This document shows, in pieces, positions 60,523-64,000 of a DNA stretch of 64,000 nucleotides. The position numbers and the translations under genes are program-made. The DNA is from Rhizobium sophorae. Lineage in GTDB: Bacteria > Pseudomonadota > Alphaproteobacteria > Rhizobiales > Rhizobiaceae. Every line of letters begins with the position of its first letter. Positions within the stretch are counted from its first letter, which is position 1. A model generated the notes under the pieces. It ran no database searches. It saw only the letters and a list, made by a program, of their open reading frames with translations, and was not told the origin of the DNA. The stretch is taken from NCBI RefSeq assembly GCF_013087515.1, contig NZ_JABFCN010000023.1, positions 279,389-343,388 of the forward strand. Direction: 5' to 3'.

Positions 60523-61464
60523 TCAGATCGCAGGCATGCGAGGGCGGTCACTGACGTGCATTCTAGCGAACCTGCCCGGGGAGCAACCGAGCCTTTTGCT
60601 GAACGCTGTGCTGAAGGCGCTGGCGGATTCGTAACCTATTTCATCTGCGATCCGGTCGAGCGACTTTGCGCCGCTCAACAATGCCTGCTTGGCAATAGCG
60701 ATGCGCCACCGCGCCAGATATTCAATTGGCGCGCAACCAACAACCTCGTTGAACCGCGCGGCGAAACCCGATCTCGACATGCCAGCAATTCCTGCAAGAT
60801 CGGCCACCGTCCATCTTGCTCGAACGTCCTCGTGGATCGCGCGCAGGACACGAGCCATGGCGGGATCGCGCAGCCCATTCAACAAACCCGTGGAAGCTGC
60901 GTTGTTTCCGATAATGTCCCACCTCAATGCCTCTACCAGCAGCGTCTCCAGCAAGCGCTGGATAATCAGTTCTTTGCCGGGATAGTCGGCAGCGCACTCC
61001 TCGGACAGCAGTTCGACCACGCGGCCAAATCGCGTCCCGCGCCCTGCTGAAGCGGGAATATGAAACACATCGGGCAGCAGCGCGAGCAGCAGCGGCGCGT
61101 TGACGCTCTCAATCGAGAAGCTCCCGCCCAGCGCCGCGAAATCCGGCTCTCCTTGTTGCTCGCCGTGGCGGACAGCTTCAGCCAGAGGTTCAGCGGGAAT
61201 GCAGGGGACGTCGGGTTCGCTGCACAGGGAGAACGCCGGCGTAGTCGGCAGAAGGAGAAAGTCGCCTTCGGCAATCCGAAGCGGTTTCCGATCACCTAGG
61301 GTGACCCATGCTTCTCCCGTCAGGACGACCGTGAACCCGGGTGCATCATACGACCTGTAGCGAACGCCCCATTGGCCGCGCCCGGAGATTGGCTTCGCTA
61401 TCGCGGCCCTGGGTCGCAAGAGGGCGACAATATCACTTAAAGGATCCACTTTTGGACGATCCAT
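60523..61464 (-). CDS. AraC-family regulator with cupin N-terminus (AraC_binding_6 type)
   Basis: A 313-residue regulator. The N-terminal cupin contains GQWGVRYRSYDAPGFTVVLTGEAWVTLGD; the C-terminus has the HTH pair (WTVADLAGIAGMSRSGFAARFNEVVG and LDRIADEIGYESASAFSTAFSKRLG). Divergent from an SDR gene at 61545 with 80 bases between, so it is probably the SDR regulator. It stands between two recombinase ends. Confidence 0.9.
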   Translation of the reverse strand: MDRPKVDPLSDIVALLRPRAAIAKPISGRGQWGVRYRSYDAPGFTVVLTGEAWVTLGDRKPLRIAEGDFLLLPTTPAFSLCSEPDVPCIPAEPLAEAVRHGEQQGEPDFAALGGSFSIESVNAPLLLALLPDVFHIPASAGRGTRFGRVVELLSEECAADYPGKELIIQRLLETLLVEALRWDIIGNNAASTGLLNGLRDPAMARVLRAIHEDVRARWTVADLAGIAGMSRSGFAARFNEVVGCAPIEYLARWRIAIAKQALLSGAKSLDRIADEIGYESASAFSTAFSKRLGCSPGRFARMHVSDRPRMPAI

Positions 61465-61544
61465 AACTTTTAATGGACGACAAACTATAGATCGTCTTCA
61501 GGCGACTGTCTATTCCTTGTCTGACCGCAACCAAGGAGACTGAC

Positions 61545-62291
61545 ATGACCAAGACCATCCTCATTACCGGTACATCATCCGGCTATGGCAAGACCACCGC
61601 CGAACACTTCCTTTCTCGCGGGTGGAATGTTCTCGCGACGATGCGGCGTCCTGACCCATCGTTATTTGCCGGAACCGACCGGCTGCGCGTGCTGCCGCTC
61701 GATGTCACCAGCCCCGATAGCATCGCAAGCCTTTTCGAATCTGTCGGTCCAATTGACGTGCTGGTGAACAATGCTGGGCTTGGCGGTGTCGGTGCATTCG
61801 AAGCGATGCCAATGTCCCTAATCCGGCAGCTTATCGAGACCAACACGATCGGCGTTATGGCGATGTGCCAGGCCGTCATCCCGCAGATGCGCGAGCGTCG
61901 GTCCGGAACGATCGTCAATGTCACATCGAGCGTCGCTTTGGGAGAGTTCCCGCTCGCAGCAGCCTATACCGCCACCAAACAGGCCATCGAAGGATTTTCG
62001 GCTTCGCTCGCACATGAGCTTGGCTATTTCGGGGTGCGCGTGAAGCTCGTTGAGCCCGGTTATGCGCCAACGACCCGGTTTGGGGCGAATGCCATCGTTC
62101 CTTTCTCGGAGCTCCTTCCCGGGGACTATGCAGACTTTGCACGGCCGATCCTTGAGGCGTTCGCGAATCCTTCCCTGACCACCACGGAAAGCGATGTTGC
62201 AGAAGCGATCTGGCAGGCCGTTCACGATACCGGGAACCGGCTTCGCTTTCCTGCTGGAGCGGACGCTCTCGCGCTTGCTCAAGCGCGCTGA
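61545..62291 (+). CDS. Short-chain dehydrogenase/reductase
   Basis: A 248-residue SDR: ILITGTSSGYGKTTAEHFLSRG near residue 5, VNNAGLGGVG (NNAG) near 77, and catalytic VNVTSSVALGEFPLAAAYTATKQAIEG (Ser near 127, Tyr near 144, Lys near 148). aaggag precedes ATG 61545. Target of the divergent AraC protein. Substrate unknown. Confidence 0.92.
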   Translation: MTKTILITGTSSGYGKTTAEHFLSRGWNVLATMRRPDPSLFAGTDRLRVLPLDVTSPDSIASLFESVGPIDVLVNNAGLGGVGAFEAMPMSLIRQLIETNTIGVMAMCQAVIPQMRERRSGTIVNVTSSVALGEFPLAAAYTATKQAIEGFSASLAHELGYFGVRVKLVEPGYAPTTRFGANAIVPFSELLPGDYADFARPILEAFANPSLTTTESDVAEAIWQAVHDTGNRLRFPAGADALALAQAR

Positions 62292-62483
62292 TGGAGAAGA
62301 GCAAGGGCAGGAATGGCCGGGATTAGCACAGCCTTCTGCCGCCTTCAGTCTTCCAGCCTAGCCGATCGCCAGGACCGCCCGTTGCAGCGTCCCGATCGCC
62401 GGTTTTCTGCTCGGATACCGAAATCGAGCGCGTTGTCCTCTAGGATTTTTTGCCCAATGACCGCTAAGGACGGACTCCTGCCA
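62292..62483. other. Spacer between SDR and recombinase genes
   Basis: No supported gene. The minus-strand stretch directly after the recombinase stop could be the tail of an older frame, but no family is recognisable. Confidence 0.4.
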
Positions 62484-63638
62484 TCAAAGAAGCCTAGCTG
62501 CGCGACCGCTGCGCCGGGTAGCGCTGTTGTAGTAGCTGGATGCCTGTTGCACCGAACGGTGGCGCGACTGCTCCATCGCCTCGGGCAGGGGGATGCCACG
62601 GTTTGCCGCCTCGGTCAGATATCCAGATCGTAGCCCGTGCGCGGAAAACTCCCCGGGCTCCATCCCGGCCATTTCCACCCGCTGTTTAATGATGGCATTA
62701 ACCGACTGCGGATCAATCGCCCGCCGCGACACCGTGCCCCAGCGCCCGATCGCCCGAAACACACTGCCGTTCTCGATCTTGGCGGCAACCATCCAGGCAG
62801 TCAGCGCCTCCACTGGCCGACCGGTCAAGTAGACGATGTCGTCCTGCTCTCCAGTCGTCGTTTTGGTGCGGCCGAGATGGATGGCGAGAGAGGGGAGGGG
62901 AGGCCCGTCCGGCACCTCGATCGGAGCTTCCACGGTCAGTTGTTCCAGGCGAAGGCCTGCGATCTCGCTGCGACGGCGTCCGCCGGAGGCAAAAGCCACC
63001 ATCAGGATGGCGCGATCCCTGACATCGCGCAGACTGTCGGTCGCGCAGGTCGCCAGCAGCTTTGCCAGCACGTCTGATGTGACCGCCTTGGCGCTCTTGC
63101 GAAGACGTTGTCTTGGCGCGGCTCGGATCGCCAGCCGAATGGCGGATTTGAGGGCAGGGGAGGCGAAGGAACCGTCAAAACCGCGCCACTTGGTCAGCGT
63201 CGACCAGTTGGCCAGGCGCCGGCGCACCGTGGCTGGCGCGTGCGGACCGACGGATTTGAGAAGCCCTTGGCTCCTGAGGTTTTCGTCGACGGTGGCTGGC
63301 ATGCCGTGATCTGGATCAACGGCGCGCTTTTCCGGATCCCACAGATGCTGCGCGACAAATTTTAAAAGCAGCGCCTCGGGCGCCGGCCAGGGCAGGGATT
63401 TTCCGGTGGCCGCCATGCCCCAGGCTTCGAGATAGGCGAGATCCGAGGTCAGGGCGCGAAGTGTGTTGTCGCCCATGCCCTGGTTGACGAGATGGCGCAG
63501 TGTTTCGACGTCGTGGTCGGTGAGCAACTGGGCGAGCTCGTCGCGGCGGTCGATCGGCAGCACGGCGGCGATGGTGTCGAGTTCTTCGGCACGTCGCTCG
63601 ACGGCGGTCATTGATTCTTTTGCTTTGGCCACAGGCAT
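62484..63638 (-). CDS. Tyrosine-type site-specific recombinase/integrase
   Basis: A 384-residue recombinase. The N-terminal SAM-like core-binding domain (VNQGMGDNTLRALTSDLAYLEAWG near residue 55) precedes the catalytic domain with Arg in FASGGRRRSEIAGL (near 219), HGLRSGYLTEA (His and Arg near 334-337), His in SRHRSVQQ (near 358) and nucleophile Tyr in SSYYNSA (near 368). ATG 63638 follows TGGAGG. Such recombinases accompany repABC plasmids and integrated elements. A palindrome directly upstream is a candidate target or operator. A second C-terminus lies at 60365. Confidence 0.92.
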   Translation of the reverse strand: MPVAKAKESMTAVERRAEELDTIAAVLPIDRRDELAQLLTDHDVETLRHLVNQGMGDNTLRALTSDLAYLEAWGMAATGKSLPWPAPEALLLKFVAQHLWDPEKRAVDPDHGMPATVDENLRSQGLLKSVGPHAPATVRRRLANWSTLTKWRGFDGSFASPALKSAIRLAIRAAPRQRLRKSAKAVTSDVLAKLLATCATDSLRDVRDRAILMVAFASGGRRRSEIAGLRLEQLTVEAPIEVPDGPPLPSLAIHLGRTKTTTGEQDDIVYLTGRPVEALTAWMVAAKIENGSVFRAIGRWGTVSRRAIDPQSVNAIIKQRVEMAGMEPGEFSAHGLRSGYLTEAANRGIPLPEAMEQSRHRSVQQASSYYNSATRRSGRAARLL

Positions 63639-64000
63639 CCCAAAAGGCCTCCAGGGCCGTCCTTTGAGACGATTCTCCGTGATTTGCACGCCGAAATCAA
63701 TCTACCATCGATAAGCGCTACTTATCGATGGTTACCTCTCGCGGTTAAGGCCGGTATCGGTGACGGAAGTTAACGGTGATATGGCTTCCAAGACAGAAAA
63801 GAACAGCGTTAATTCAGATGGTTAACGAGACGCAAATGCGACCAGCTTCCATCAAGTTGGCGATCACGGCCGCAGAATGAGACCATAGGTGTTGTTTTCC
63901 ACGCAGAACTGAGCCGGTTAGGCACATAATTTCCATTGAGCATTGAGCCATGTGAACCTTCCCCCCAACGCGGTGAGCGACGGGGGCAACGGAGTGATCC
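63639..64000. other. Region upstream of the recombinase
   Basis: No gene is supported. It holds a perfect 12-base-arm palindrome (listed separately), several gttaac sequences, and then featureless sequence to the right edge. A replicator could lie beyond the edge. Confidence 0.5.
63705..63733. promoter_or_regulatory. Palindrome upstream of the recombinase gene
   Basis: accatcgataag (63705-63716) and cttatcgatggt (63722-63733) are perfect 12-base arms around a five-base spacer cgcta, 67 bases before the recombinase start. The layout (two inverted arms, short core) is that of a tyrosine-recombinase crossover site or of an operator controlling the recombinase. Confidence 0.5.

Overview
The window looks like part of a plasmid or other accessory replicon from a Rhizobium-type alphaproteobacterium (R. 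leguminosarum/etli group or a close relative). Three things point there: a complete rhizobial intergenic mosaic element (RIME) at 4306-4414, a decayed repC fragment of the repABC plasmid family at 53543-53939, and many LysR/AraC/TetR/GntR-controlled catabolic operons in GC-rich sequence. I see no rRNA, tRNA or CRISPR array. Assignments rest on motif recognition by eye. No database search was run.

1-29 kb is a large methylated-amino-acid (betaine) catabolic region. A minus-strand operon (TetR regulator, ProC-like reductase, glycine-betaine-type ABC transporter, decayed Ldh-family reductase) is divergent from a plus-strand operon. That operon encodes a trimethylamine-dehydrogenase-type N-demethylase of the StcD/DgcA kind, a DMSP-lyase-like cupin, both ETF subunits, a second degenerate cupin, and the glutathione-dependent formaldehyde pathway. 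The logic is clear: oxidative N-demethylation releases formaldehyde and passes electrons to ETF, and the formaldehyde is oxidised by FrmA/FghA/Gfa. A GntR-led operon (15.3-25.7 kb) follows, with DapA-like deaminase/aldolase, aldehyde dehydrogenase, FAD amine oxidase, a second betaine-type ABC transporter with two permeases, an atypical proline-racemase-family enzyme and a GbdR-like activator. A Rieske oxygenase and its reductase (25.8-28.1 kb), resembling the stachydrine and glycine-betaine demethylases, lie beside it with a divergent LysR gene. PutR and PutA at 42-46.6 kb could finish the path from proline to glutamate. Stachydrine or hydroxyproline betaine is the most economical substrate hypothesis.

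29-42 kb holds a hexapeptide acyltransferase with a large helical C-terminal half, a membrane GGDEF-EAL protein and a PhcB-like methyltransferase. Next come three small oxidoreductase modules, each beside a divergent LysR or HxlR regulator (NmrA; MFS/SDR/cyclophilin-like; SDR/DoxX). 46.6-53.5 kb is a LacI-controlled fructoside uptake operon (binding protein, two permeases, intracellular GH32) whose ATPase gene has lost most of its 5' part.

53.5-64 kb is a patchwork with plasmid-remnant character. It contains the repC fragment, AraC regulators, a hydrolase, a flavin monooxygenase/RidA/AraC group, an EF-hand protein and a VOC protein. An AraC/SDR pair sits between an orphan tyrosine-recombinase C-terminus and a complete tyrosine recombinase. 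A 16-base motif recurs through this part. No wholly novel system is proven. The best leads are the paired intact and degenerate DMSP-lyase-like cupins around ETF, the racemase-family protein lacking its second catalytic Cys, and the duplicated recombinase ends around a gene cassette.
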